64,000 nucleotides of DNA from Datisca glomerata (GCA_003255025.1 QANY01008723.1:1922001-1986000), one strand, 5' to 3'; shown: positions 33,498 through 44,630, counted from the first letter of the stretch. The notes: generated from the letters alone by a model not told the origin. Made by a program: numbers and translations.

Positions 33498-33689
33498 GTG
33501 TCCTTTTATGCCAAGTTGAAATTTATTTCACCTATCCTATTGGTTAGGAAAGGTAGGAGTAATGGTGCTTTTGAGATTGAAAATGCTAAGCAGAAATTGC
33601 AAGAGCTTTGTAGAAAGAAAAGGTGGCCTAATCCAAATTACAAGTTTGAAAATTTTCAAAAAACTTCAAATGCTGCTTTTGCGAATTAA
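33498..33689 (+). pseudogene. possible dsRNA-binding-domain exon fragment
   Basis: From about 33550 the frame reads GRSNGAFEIENAKQKLQELC, RKKRWPNPNYKFE, like the first helix and strand of plant dsRBDs in Dicer-like and RNase III-like proteins (..AK..L.E.C....W..P.Y). It follows a TTGGTTAG that could be an old acceptor site. The domain stops after about 30 residues. The last 55 bp (from 33632) are repeated at 33714-33770. A fragment at best; the family call is tentative. Confidence 0.35.
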
Positions 33690-33770
33690 TTTAGATAGTT
33701 TTCTTCAGCGAGTCCAAATTACAAGTTTGAAATTTTTTTCAAAAAACTTCAAATGCTGCTTATGCGAATT
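33632..33770. repeat. 55-bp direct repeat
   Basis: TCCAAATTACAAGTTTGAAA...TTCAAATGCTGCTTTTGCG at 33632-33689 recurs with few changes at 33713-33770. The copies are separated by about 25 bp. Confidence 0.85.
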
Positions 33771-33779
33771 GATTTGCAT

Positions 33780-35640
33780 AGTTTGTTTTAGCGTGTATTC
33801 TATTACTTTTTTCTTTTTCTTTTTTGTTCTATGCCTTTTCCGTAGATGTATTTGTGCTTCTAGACTAGAAAGAAGAAAATGATAATCTCATGAATTTGTC
33901 TGAATCTCTACATGTGATTGTTCTTCAAAGTTTGTTATTATTGCAAGTATTATATGAGTTGTTATGTGTTGTTCTAGATTAGTTACAGGCATTTATATTT
34001 TTTTTATTTGGCTTAGACTTGATTAGGTAAATTAAATTCATTCTAGATATTCTCATGTGCCACAGACTACTACAATGGGAACATCTTTGAAAAAAATATT
34101 TTTGGTTGTTTTAACCATGCAATTAAGAAAATAATAAATATATTAAGGTTCATTTTTAGGCCAAGACATCAACTTTGGCTTGCTTCACCATCTAAGATTG
34201 TAGGCTCCACATTGTAGTATAAGCATCTAAGTTTGTGGCTGGGGATGTTGTGAGTGATGCACTTAAGAGCACTTCTTGTAGTGGCCAAGGATGTTAGATC
34301 ATGCTAGCCTTAAGATGGTTCACATGAATTTGTAAGATGTTCAGTAGGTGTGATTTTATATACATATGGTTTGTTATCTATTAATATTAGGTTGTTAGTG
34401 TGGTAATATTTATCTAAAACAAGTTCACGATTAATAGATAGTACTTATATACTTTATTTTCTTTTTGTTGAAATTTTATAATTTAGAGTACTTTTGTTCT
34501 TCTTTTTATTTTATGAATTTTATCTTTTTCATTGCCCCGAAACTCTAGCCTGGCAATTTGAAAGGATTTTATAACCTATCATATGACTTATATATTATGG
34601 TATGTTTCATTACTCTAGTAATGGTTAATAAATTTATTTCACATAATTAATCACACTTTTTATATTTGGAAATTTTTTCTTTCTTGAGTAAATTTTAATT
34701 AGTTACCCACTCAACGTAAGGAAATAGCTCAACTTGCAAAAATATTGGTTATGAAATGGGGTGTCACCGCTTGGAAAGAGTTGCATGTACCTCACAGGTA
34801 AGTTAGTGTTTATAGTTTTAGTTGCAATCCAGTTAGCTTTAATAATTTATTGTACCCTAGTCATCAACATACTTTTCCCTTTCTGATATTTATAAAAATA
34901 TGTTTATCCTGTGCTGATCGTTGAATTGATCAACCAAGTGAAATGTCATTTTGCTCATGCACTTTCTTTACTATATCTATGAATTTCATCTCTTTCAGTC
35001 GACTGCATAAAGATATCTTTCTTGTGAGTGTATTACTATTATCTCACAAGTTGCCAAGAATTAGCATAGTATATACAGATGACACTTTTTGTTCTTTTAG
35101 CATGCACAGGAACATAGAATGAGAGTTTCTTATACGTTATCTTCTATATATTTATCAATTCTCCAGAGTATGTCCTTTAGTTTATTTTTCTTTGTGGAAA
35201 CCTATGTGATTTTGCACTTAAATTTGAATTATTGTGGGCTGCTTCCTTGGATTCTGACTCGGGCTCATGTTATTTATCTCCTTTGAGATTGTGCTTAGAA
35301 ATATATTATTTCTTTGATTTGGCATCTTGTTATTTATCTCCATTGTTTTTCTACTTTTTTTTTGGATTTTTGATTTCGTCACCAACCATTATAATCTAAT
35401 TTGATTTTGATGATGAAGTCCCTGAAGAGAGCTTGAAGAAATGGAAGGATCTTTATATGAAGAGTGTAGATCAGAGATGTGACACGCCTTACAACTTGAT
35501 CCTGAAGGTAAAATGGTGCAAGTAAAGTAGTCATTAAATATCACCAGGATTTGTATCTTGTTCTTCTACTTTCTAGTGTAATATTTGTTTAGTGATGTAT
35601 AGAAGTAGGTTTGAAGTGTGTTTAAAAGGAATTTGTATTG
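33780..35640 (+). other. T-rich DNA with two weak exon-like stretches
   Basis: At about 34713-34797 QRKEIAQLAKILVMKWGVTA, WKELH is followed by a GTAAG donor. At about 35415-35510 DEVPEESLKKWKDLYMKSVD, QRCDTPYNLILKV ends in GTAAAA. Both differ in composition from the T-rich DNA around them and could be exons of one decayed gene; the first vaguely resembles a TFIIS N-terminal (LW) helix pair. No function assigned. Confidence 0.25.
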
Positions 35641-35648
35641 GAAGAAAT

Positions 35649-36368
35649 CATTACAAGAAAAATCACTTTTAGCAACCAAACTTTTAGCCACGAATTCACT
35701 TTTAATCATAATTGTTGCATAATATCATTGGCTAACAGCAGAGCTAGTGAGAAACTGACTAATAGCATGGGGGTAGGGCCTAGTGCTCACAAGTTTTTAT
35801 AAGCTAAATATAATATTTCATTAAGAAAATAGAGTTACAAACACATTAAAATCTGAAACAAAATTATCAAATCTAAATACAAATTAAAACCCACATTGCA
35901 AGAAAAAAGCCTTACCTCTAGTTCTGACCTTCGCCTGTTCCAAGGAATGCAGCAAAAATCAAAGTGGGAGAGAGTTGGGAGACATAACTGCGACATAGAG
36001 CTAAGAGAGAAAGAGAGTTACGGAGCTAAGAGAGAAATCTGCGAGAGCTAGTTGCAAGACCTCGAGACATAGTTGAGAGAGAGCTGCAAAGAGAGTTGAA
36101 AGAAAGAGCTGCGAGAGAGCTGTAATAGATACATGAGAGTGAGAGTGTCACGAGACAGATGTGAGAGCTGGTTCACCGCTTCAAGAGAAAGCTCAAAGAT
36201 ATACTGAAGAAGAGCTGTGAGATATTGTTCAATAATGCTTCTAATTAATTAGGCGGGTTTTTGGTTTTGTCCCCGCGCATGTGGCCTGCGAAATAAATTG
36301 GCTTCTTATAGCGTTTCAACACAAAATGTGGTCGTTAAGTGCCATGAAAGCCCTTAGTTGTTGTAGTG
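35649..36368. mobile_element. 720-bp non-autonomous CACTA-like element
   Basis: Left end CATTACAAGAAAAATCAC (one change from CACTACAAG) and right end GTTGTAGTG at 36368. The left subterminal CACTTTTAGCAACCAAAC is loosely matched in the complement of the right side (CACTTAACGACCACA). The body holds the segment shared in inverse orientation with 26700-26905 and a GA-rich block (35960-36220) resembling that at 48480-48730. No 3-bp target duplication is evident (AAT versus AGC), so the two ends may come from different copies. Confidence 0.5.
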
Positions 36369-36370
36369 AG

Positions 36371-36500
36371 CGCGGGCGCGCGCATATATATATGTATGTA
36401 TATGACATATCTGCGTACATATACATATATATACATATCACACAATCACACACACAAACATGAACACTTATACACACACACATGCAGACTCACACGTGCG
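36371..36500. repeat. compound GC/AT/CA microsatellite
   Basis: CGCGGGCGCGCGC (36371-36383) leads into ATATATATATGTATGTATAT, then interrupted TACATATACATATATATAC and CACACA-type repeats up to about 36500. It starts two bases after the CACTA-type end at 36368, the same arrangement as at 29550-29617. Confidence 0.9.
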
Positions 36501-37560
36501 GACACACTCGCACACAAATGTTATAAGATACATCATAAAAGAAAGTGGACTCACCAAAATAAATTTCTAGCTCTGTGTCTGCTTATTACACATTAGACTC
36601 TGAGTTAGATAGTCATAAACCGTCTCTATCTTCACACATTAGGTCTTGAGTCGAATAACCATCAATATACTTTAAAGATATGCGGCTGGAGACTTGTTGG
36701 CTAATCTAGATTTGGTACCAGTGTTGTGTTCTATTATTCATTTTTTAATCCTAAAAGCTTGTTCATCAAATGTGACTTAGGCTCAACTTATCAACTAGAT
36801 ACATAATATCTTCACAATTGATGTGAAATCATGTCAACAAACATTTGATAATTTGTATTAATGGAACGAAAGAGATGAAAATATTAAATTAAAGGAAAGG
36901 AAAACCATATATATATATATATGTAAGCACGCAGTCCAATATAATGACTGCAACTTACAAAGCAAAGAAAAATAGAAGTAAGAATAATTAATCTCATGCA
37001 TAGTCGGCAGGTATGGGTATTTCAGCTGAAGCACTCAAAACAAGCACCAGAAACTGGTAGGGGGAGGTAAGCAGTATTGACTTTTCTACCATTCTCATAT
37101 ATAATACCCATAACGCAAACCCCCATATGTAATCACTGTACCAACGTGAATATTTTTCGATATTCAATATTTATGGAATTCAACTACGTAAACACATTGA
37201 GTGAAGTTTTTGACTTTTCTATGCCAAGCTGTTGAACATATGTCGCCTTAGGTCATAACTTAACTACTAGTTTTAGTTTCCTCTTTAAAGGGAATATCCT
37301 CCAAGTTCAAATCATCTTTCCCCAACACCTCCAAGTTTTGGCTTTTACTTCTTAGTTTAAAACTGAATTTTACGGTCAAGCTTAATAATGTTTTGCTCGA
37401 ATAAGAACCATTAGAGTTTGAGTTTTCCGTTCAGTTCGCTGGAGCATTCTCATTTCTCATAGAGAGCAGAATTCTAGCGATAGCTAATTATGTAAATTGG
37501 CTTGGGTCCTTCGGTGGCTGTAAGGGTGTGGCTTGATGCATTTACTGCTGTGGCTTTCTG
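36500..37560. other. spacer, nothing recognised
   Basis: Contains a short TA run (36908-36925) and no supported gene or element. Confidence 0.4.
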
Positions 37561-37755
37561 GTCAGAAAGATAAAAAAGAGTATTTTCTAAATTTCTCTTT
37601 GATATATTATTCCAGTACTATGTACGATGGCTTCACATCACAAGTATATAAGAGAATCTTAATTGCAAGTAATCATGATTAGTTAGGGATTAGTTGAGCA
37701 GAGAGAAGGTTCAACTTGAAGCTCTGATTCTCTGGATAAGCTGCTAGATACCCAT
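37561..37755 (-). repeat. partial LTR related to that at 46208-46400
   Basis: GTCAGAAAGATAAAAAAGAG...CCAGTACTATGTACGATGG...AGTAATCATGATTAGTTAGG...CTGGATAAGCTGC matches the same order of words at 46205-46392. It is a fragment, with no coding sequence beside it. By the 46 kb element's orientation it lies on the minus strand. Confidence 0.75.
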
Positions 37756-37824
37756 GGTTTTAAATCATGGTTGCAGCCTCCATCGTGTTGCGATCATGAT
37801 GTCCTAAAAATCGCGTGTGACGAA

Positions 37825-37864
37825 TGTTGGAACCATGGAGCAAAGATAAAATAAAATACTCGGA
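37825..37864 (-). repeat. inverted 40-bp LTR end next to the truncated 5' LTR
   Basis: TGTTGGAACCATGGAGCAAA and the next 20 bases are the reverse complement of the LTR 3' end (..TTTGCTCTACGGTTCCAACA at 43877-43896) with few changes. It stands 27 bp before the plus-oriented LTR remnant at 37892. Confidence 0.8.
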
Positions 37865-37891
37865 CTATTTGACAACACTCAATCAGGCACA

Positions 37892-38103
37892 TGTATCCTG
37901 TAGAGACATTCACCATAATCTCCAAGCAAACTGTGAAGGGTAAAAATTCATTTTTAGGACATTGCTATAGCAAGCCTCTACCGATTCAATTTTCTGTTTT
38001 CCCGTCTGTAATTTTTATTTTAATCATTCATTTGTAATCATTAAGTTATAATCTTGTTGTTAATCCAGGTATTTTATATTATCTTTGCTCTACGGTTCCA
38101 ACA
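37892..38103 (+). repeat. truncated 5' LTR of the 38-44 kb copia element
   Basis: From GTATCCTGTAGAGACATTC to CTACGGTTCCAACA it matches the last about 204 bp of the 3' LTR at 43155-43896. The upstream U3 part is missing. No standard PBS follows; the next bases are ATCTAAAGATAAAAT. Confidence 0.8.
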
Positions 38104-38119
38104 ATCTAAAGATAAAATT

Positions 38120-38998
38120 TTCAAACCGGCGGAGCAAGACACTGAAGTTATGATGACTATTCCCCGCGTTGAGAAAACAATCATTGTTCCTCACACTGAG
38201 AAGCCACACGCTGTTCCTCATGCTCAGAAACCAGAGAAGTTTAAGGAATAGATTTCAAGAGATGGCAATAGAAGATGATGATGTTTTTCTGAACCTGGCT
38301 CATATTATGAAGGAAGAATGTCTTGTCATAACGATTGACAAACAAACTAAGGAAACAGTATCTGCTCAGGAAGCATGGACACATTATGATTTTCTCCGTC
38401 GAAACTACATCTTGAATGGTCTTGTAGATAGTCTCTATAATGTCTACTCATCGATCAAGACATCAAAGGATTTATGGGAAGTTTTGGAGAAAAAGTATAG
38501 CACTGAGGATGCTGTGATAAAGAAATTTATCATCGGGCGATTCTTGGAATATTTAATGGATGACAAGTATACACTGTTTAGTCAAGTTGAAGAGCTCCTG
38601 ATCCTGTTCAACGAACTCATCAACGAGGGAATGACAATCCGTGAATCGTTCCAAGTGGCTGCAACGACTGAGAAACTTTCGTCGTCCTAGAAAGAGTTCA
38701 AGAGTTACTTGGAGCATAAATGAAATGACATGACGATGGAGGATCTTGTGGTTCATCTGTGAATCGAAGAAGACAACTAGAAGAACGAACACAAGTTGTT
38801 GCCTTTGTATTCCATGGAGATGAAAACGAACGTTATTGAAACCACAAAGCCAAAATCGAAAAGCTTCAAAAGGAAGGCTATGAGCAGCAGCAGCGGAAAC
38901 GTCAACAAATGTATGAGTAACAAACGTATCAAGGGTAGTTGTTGCGTGTGCGGTAAAGCCGGTCACAGAACAAAAGACTACGAATTCAAAAAGGATCA
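38120..38998 (+). pseudogene. copia gag with damaged zinc knuckle
   Basis: After a proline/histidine-rich start (VEKTIIVPHTEKPHAVPHAQ) a deletion and frameshift near 38250 remove the first UBN2 strand. The frame at 38169-38690 holds LGLWEVLEKKYSTED-type sequence: VSAQEAWTHYDFLRRNYILN, DLWEVLEKKYSTEDA, FLEYLMDDKYTLFSQVEEL, the gag UBN2 domain. Stops follow at 38690-38790. The knuckle frame (38796-) reads [18 protein letters not shown], where the last cysteine of CCHC has become tyrosine. Confidence 0.85.
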
Positions 38999-39079
38999 CA
39001 CGGTGTTAAACCTTAACAACGATCACAAAAATATGGTTAATGTGACTAAGATGGATGACCTATGTGCGACAATTTTAGA

Positions 39080-39400
39080 ATTGTGCATTGTCACTGATAC
39101 CACATATTGGTGGGTTGATATTGATGCTACTAAGTGCATCTGTGGTGAAAAAAGTCTATTTTTAACTTATGAAGAAGTTGATGGTGAAAAACTGTACATG
39201 GCCAATGCCGTTGAAGCTGACGTAAAAGGAAAAGGAAAAGTGTTGGAGTTGACCTCGGGTAAACAACTCACTCTTATCGATGTCCTCCACGTACTAGACA
39301 TTCACAGGAATTTGGTTTTGGGATCCCTCTTATGTAACAGTGGATTTAAACTTGTATTTGAATCTGACAAGTTTGTTTTAACTAAGGGATAGGTGTTTGT
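39080..39400 (+). pseudogene. copia protease, active site lost
   Basis: Reads [60 protein letters not shown] and [13 protein letters not shown]. Normally WWVDSGATRHIC: the DSGA triad region is D-I-D-A, so it cannot cleave the polyprotein. It is continuous with the gag zinc-knuckle frame. Confidence 0.9.
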
Positions 39401-39413
39401 GGGTAAATGATAT

Positions 39414-40300
39414 GTGGTTACTGGTCTGTTTAAGTTTAATGTTTCTGCTGTAATTTCTGCTGTAATTTCTTTTTCAATTAATGAAAAATCTACATCTTCT
39501 GTTTATATTGTTGAGTTATGTGATATTTGGCATGTTAGATTATCTCATGTAAATATCAAATCTATGCAAAGAATGATGAATTTAGATTTATTACCTAAAT
39601 TTGACATAGAAAAATGACTTAAATGTGAAATATGTGTTGAATCCAAATTGACTAGAAAATCATTTAAATCCATAGAAAGAGATAGTGTATTATAAGGATT
39701 AATACATAGTATTTATGCGACATGAAATTTTCACCTAGTAGAGGTGACAAAAAATACTTTGTAACATTCATTGATGATTGTAGTAAATTCTGCCACATAT
39801 ATTTGTTGCATTCTAAAAATGAGACTTTGAATATGTTTAAGACATACAAGTCTGGAGTTGAAAATAAACTTGGAAAGAAAATAAAGGTGCTTAAATCTGA
39901 CGGAAGTGGAGAATATGACTCCACGACGCTATCTGAATTCTGTGCTCATCATGGCATAGTACATTAGACTAGAACACCTTACACGTCTCAACAAAATGAG
40001 GTGACTGAAAGAAAAAATAGAACTTTGAAAGATATGGTAAATTGTATGTTGAACAGTTCGACAAACACCATAGTGAACAAGAGTTTACATAAGAAGACTA
40101 ACAAGTCTCCTTATGAAGAGTGGAAAGGGAAATTGCCTTTCTATAAAATCCTAAAAGTGTGGGGGTGTCTTGCAAAGGTACAAGTACCGTTGCCAAAGAG
40201 AGTCAAGCTTGGACCTAAGACTGTTGACTATGTTATCATTGGATATGCACGTAACAGTGCTGCATATAGATTTTTGGTAATTAATACATAAATTTCTGAC
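39414..40300 (+). pseudogene. copia integrase, several stops
   Basis: The pre-integrase zinc region reads DIWHVRLSHVNIKSMQRMMN, KFDIEK-stop-LKCEICVESK (H-H-C-C readable). The core has KKYFVTFIDDCSKFCHIYLL, KSDGSGEYDSTTLSEFCAHH (second D), and NEVTERKNRTLKDMVNCMLN (E). The first catalytic D region is degraded (HSIYAT for HSDI.D.). The part after NCMLNSS has a deletion that drops the TANYILNR stretch; PYEEWKGKLPFYKILKVWGC follows. The frame ends at NSAAYRFLVINT where the solo LTR is inserted. Confidence 0.9.
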
Positions 40301-40305
40301 ATAAG

Positions 40306-40898
40306 TGTTTGAACCGTAGAGGAAAGATTAAATAAAATACTTGGATTAAATTGCAAAACGATTACAGCTGAACGATAAAAAGAAAAATTACAGACAGAAA
40401 AATAAAAAATTAAATTGGTAGAGTCTTGCTATAGCAATGTCCTAAAGATAAATTTTCATCCTCCAAGTTTTCTTGGAGAATACGGTGAACGTTTCTCTAG
40501 GATACAACCACCGTGATTGAAGACGTAGCAAACGAATACTTCGATTCACAAAACCGAACAATATTTCTTTTTCCCATTGTTGACTTAAGGAAAAACCACT
40601 CCCAAAATGGACGGAAATTAATACTTTTATTCACTTGGAGTATTGACGCAAAAGTTGATTTTTCCCCAAAAAAGCCAACCCATGGAATAAAATTGCATCC
40701 TCTATTAAGAGAGAGAGAAATGGGTTTTTTTCATTGTCGAAAAACCCACTTCTCTCCCTCTTTAATTAATAAAGGAGGAAATAGTTTAAAAAGAAATTGT
40801 TCCCCCTCATCTCAACGTAATGGGCACTTTCATGAAGAAACTACCCACTACGTTGAGCATTCAACTTGACTAAAAGAGAGGTGGTTTTCAGCATGACA
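40306..40898 (-). repeat. inverted solo LTR with 5-bp target duplication ATAAG
   Basis: Starts TGTTTGAACCGTAGAG and ends ..CAGCATGACA, flanked by ATAAG at 40301-40305 and 40899-40903. Removing it and one ATAAG restores the reading ..GACATAAGTACCAACAG.., which continues the integrase-RT linker. Its first about 300 bases are the reverse complement of the host element's LTR end (43600-43896). The remainder (U3) differs, so it is a related subfamily. It arose by insertion of a full element and loss by LTR recombination. Confidence 0.9.
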
Positions 40899-40903
40899 AT
40901 AAG

Positions 40904-42062
40904 TACCAACAGTATTATGGAGTATGTTAATGCTAAATCTTTGAGAATGTGTTTTCTTTTAAGAAAGGACACAATCAAACTACCAAATGATGTGTAGATG
41001 AAGGTAAATATAAAGCTCAGATTGATGAAGAATATGAACCTGAGGGTAGAAAAAGCAAACTTATTAGAACGAGTAATCATTTGGTCAGGAGTTTCTAACG
41101 TACTTGATGGAAGCCGAACCTCAGACATATAAAGAGGCGATGTCAAATTTTGAAGCTCCTTTTTGGAAGGAGGCTGTTGATAGCGAGATAAATTTTCAAA
41201 AGGAATAAACCAATAGGCTATAAGTAGATTTTCAAAAGGAAGCTTAGAGCTGACGATACAATTGACAAGTACAAAGCTCAATTGGTAGCAAAAGTTATTG
41301 ACAGAAAGAAGGTATAGGTTTCTTTGATACCTATTCACCTGTGACGAGGATCACTTCTATTAGAATGCTAATCGTGATTGCAAATATACATAATTTGGAA
41401 TTCACCAAATGGATGTTAAGACTGCATTCTTATATGGAGAACTGGTTGAGGAAATCTACATGGAACAACCTGAAGGGTTTGTGGCCAAGGGCAACGAACA
41501 TAAGGTGTGTAAGCTTGTCAAATCCCATTACAGATTAAAACAAGCCTCGAAGCAGTGGCATGAAAAATTTGACCACAATAGGCTTTCGAATGGCTTCTCG
41601 ATAAGTGAGTGTGACAAATGTGTTTACCTTAAAGATACTAGTGACATGTTTTTAATAGTATGTTTATACGTAGATGACATGATCATACTAGGAGCTAATA
41701 AGGATATAATATCTTCTACTAAGAAGATGGAGAGTTCCAACTTTGACATGAAAGACTTAGGTCCAGCAGATGTCATTCTTGAAATTCAAGTGAAGCAAAC
41801 TTCTAATGAATATATCCTTACACAATCTCATTATGTAGAAAATATCCTAAATAAGTTCGGGCAATTTGAAAGAAAATCAATTGTAACTGTACTCGACTCA
41901 AACTGTAAGTTGAGAAAGAATGATGGAGTTGGAGTATCTCAGCTGGAGTACTCACAGATCATTGGAATTTTGATGTATATCATGAATTGCACAAGGCTTG
42001 ACATTGCCTATTCAGTAGGAAGGCTTGCAAGATATACGAGTAATCCGGGACGTGATCACTGA
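40904..42062 (+). pseudogene. copia reverse transcriptase
   Basis: The linker (40904-41330) is degraded, with LMEAEPQTYKEAMSNFEAPF-like and WKEAVDSE sequence. The RT core at 41409-42062 is open for 217 residues: MDVKTAFLYGELVEEIYMEQ, PEGFVAKGNEHKVCKLVKSH, then IVCLYVDDMIILGANKD (the YVDD catalytic box), FDMKDLGPADVILEIQV, YILTQSHYVENILNKFG and CTRLDIAYSVGRLARYTSNP. A frameshift at about 41400 separates it from the N-terminal TRITSIRMLI strand. Conserved aspartates are kept, unlike the protease. Confidence 0.95.
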
Positions 42063-42640
42063 GATGCTCTAGTTAGGGTACTTAGGCAATGTCAAGCCTA
42101 AGTACTTATACGACGTATCCATATGTGCTGGAAGGATTTAGTGATGCTAAATGGATATATGACAGTCTAGAAACTAAATCTAGGAGCATATATGTTTTTA
42201 CCCTAGGTGGTGGAGCTATATCTTGGAAGTATACTAAGCAGACTTCTATAGCTCATTCGACTATCGAATCTAAATTCATAGCACTAGACAAAGATGGCGC
42301 AGAAGCCGAATGATTTAGAAATTTTTTGGAAGACATTTATGTGTGGTCGAAGCATGTGTCAGCAATATGTGTACCCTGTGATAATATAGCTACAATATTT
42401 AGAGTGAAGAATAATGTGTATAATGGTAATTCTAGACATATAAAATATATACATAATACCATTAACCAATTGCTCGTAAATGGTGTGATTTCCGTTAAGC
42501 AAAGGAAATCTGGCAGATCCTTTAACCATAGGATTATCGGAAGAACTTGTAAAGTTGACATCGAGGAGAATGGGCTTAATGCCTATTCAATTAATCATTC
42601 AGGTGGGAACCTAATCTAGTTGACTGGAGATCCCAAGATC
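42063..42640 (+). pseudogene. copia RNase H
   Basis: From 42118 [60 protein letters not shown]; after a stop, FLEDIYVWSKHVSAIC, NNVYNGNSRHIKYIHNTINQ, LLVNGVISVKQRKS and a shifted LADPLT. The domain order is complete. SDADW has become SDAKW. It ends near 42620 and is followed by about 530 bp of non-coding tail to the 3' LTR. Confidence 0.9.
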
Positions 42641-43154
42641 TAGGTTCAATAGACAAACTGACAGGAATGATTCACGTAACACACAAAGAAACTTTTTTCT
42701 TCTTATTCCTATGATGTAATGAAAGTGTGTTGTCCGTCAGCGATAAAACGGTATACTTAGTATTTAATGACATTGATATATTGCTTGCAATGGGAGTATA
42801 TAAAGAATACTCTTAATGATCATCACCTATGTGAGAGTAAAAGTGGGGTCGCTTCTATGAGAGAGTACAAGGGTCAATCTCTCTAAAGCTCTCACGTGAC
42901 AGGATAAATGTTCAGGACCAAAATAAATAAAAAAACATATGAACTCGAACATATTAAGATGGGTTGAGTATAAAATTTATTGTCTTGGTATATTTTGGAG
43001 GAAGGATAGTATTCACTGTTCTTCAGAATAAATCTGATAAATCATATCTAAAGAAGGTTCAAGTCCAAAAGATACATTTCTTGAGGCAAAACTCATTTGT
43101 TTTTTTCTCTTGATGTCATTGTCTGTCTAAGAAATTTTCATTCATGTGGGAGAT

Positions 43155-43896
43155 TGTTGGAGCTAGTTAAGATAGATGCTTTATTAAGTAAAGCTAAGCT
43201 AAGTATAGGTGTGAATGAAAATTAAAAAGAAAAGACAATGTGAGTAGAAAAAATAAGTCTCTCACATGTCAGGTGGAGCTCTAATTCTTTAACACATATT
43301 TGATTATGCGTATTAGCAGTTGAAGGTGTATAATTTAAAAAACCAAGTCAAATACCACATGTCCATTATGCAGAGGGAAGTTTTAAGGAAACTGTCCATC
43401 TTTGTCCACTGCCCACGAAGGGGCAGTTTCACCATGAAACTGCCACCTTCATGGATTGAGTGGAGAGTGGTTTTTCCGTAACAAAAACCATTCCTATCTC
43501 CCTCAATATATCAACATTAATTCCAAAGTGGAAAATGGAGAAGTCCATGTTTTTTGGAGTCTAAAGCAAGAGGGAAAGACCAAATTTTGGTCCAATTTCT
43601 GTCAAATTTTTGTGAGTCTAAGGGAGAAAGAAATACTGTTCGGGTTCTGTGAAGATCGAAACATTCGTTTGCTACGTCTTCGATCACAGTGGTTGTATCC
43701 TGCAGGAACGTTCACCATAGTCTCCAAACAAACTGTGGAGGGTGAAAATTTGTCTTTAGGACATTGGTGCAACAAGCCTCTACCGATTTATTTTTTCGGT
43801 TTTCCCGTCTATAATTTTTCATGTAATTATTCAGTAATCATTCTATTGCAATTTAATCCAAGTACATTATTTTATCTTTGCTCTACGGTTCCAACA
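43155..43896 (+). repeat. 3' LTR (742 bp)
   Basis: TGTTGGAGCTAG... to ...GGTTCCAACA, so termini are TGTTGG/CCAACA inverted repeats. A purine tract (TGTGGGAGAT) precedes it. Its last about 204 bp match 37892-38103 and, inverted, 40306-40600. A 151-residue frame inside (43456-43911) is not a gene; LTRs of this kind often show one. Confidence 0.9.
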
Positions 43897-43899
43897 ACG

Positions 43900-44630
43900 A
43901 AAACTATGTAACGAGTCATGGGTGTTGCGACTGTAATTTTTTTTCAAGTTCTAGCAATTCAAATGAATTTATTGCTTTTTCATTTATGAGAGTCTCAATA
44001 GCAATTTTATAGCGTTTAAACATATATTGGGATCATTTTACAGAATATTAATTTCTTATAGAAATTTGTTCAATTGAACACCTAAAATAAAAAATTACTG
44101 AAAACAACACATACTTGTACAAAAAATGACAGAAAATAACCATTGAAAAAAAAGAGAAAAATAATATAGTAATTGAGCCCAATCCTTTAACTGAGAAAAC
44201 CCTAATCTATCAAACAAATTTAATCTCCAAAAAGCTACCTCCTCCCGTAGCCGCCTCTAACCCTTACCCAAAAGTAAGTTCTTGGATGATCTATTTCTAA
44301 TCTAAAATCGGTGGCTCGAGGTCCCCAAGACATCTTGTCGAATATGTCATGTCAACTATGCTCAAAGGGTACAACATTGGGACTCAAGCACATGCAAGTT
44401 CTCGTATCTCTCCACCCATTTCTCTTTCATCACTTACACACTACGTGAAATGGTATACCATGGAGCTGGTTTTTCTTTCTTTGCTCCAATTGGGATTCAT
44501 GAGAGGTTCAAAAAAGAAAAGAATATTACAATTATATTTACTCTCTATTTTTCTACGTAATATCTAAGTTATATTATCTTTTAACGGACTATCAAGGTCC
44601 GACACGGTTCATCGCGGGTTGTCGTGTCTG
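43900..44630. other. spacer, nothing recognised
   Basis: Includes a frame at 44349-44567 without known motif and a CT-rich stretch at about 44230. No supported gene. Confidence 0.4.

Larger units (their letters stand above)
38104..43154 (+). mobile_element. Ty1/copia element, internal region (all domains present but broken)
   Basis: The order gag, protease, integrase, reverse transcriptase, RNase H identifies Ty1/copia. Each domain is readable but interrupted by stops and shifts. An inverted solo LTR sits at the end of integrase (40306-40898). The 3' end has a leader-free tail from about 42620 and a purine tract GTGGGAGAT before the 3' LTR at 43155. Confidence 0.9.

Noticed and set aside
38553..38999. 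148-residue minus-strand frame
   Set aside because: Shadow of the plus-strand copia gag and zinc-knuckle frames.
43456..43911. 151-residue frame as a protein gene
   Set aside because: It lies inside the 3' LTR and runs through its end; no domain.
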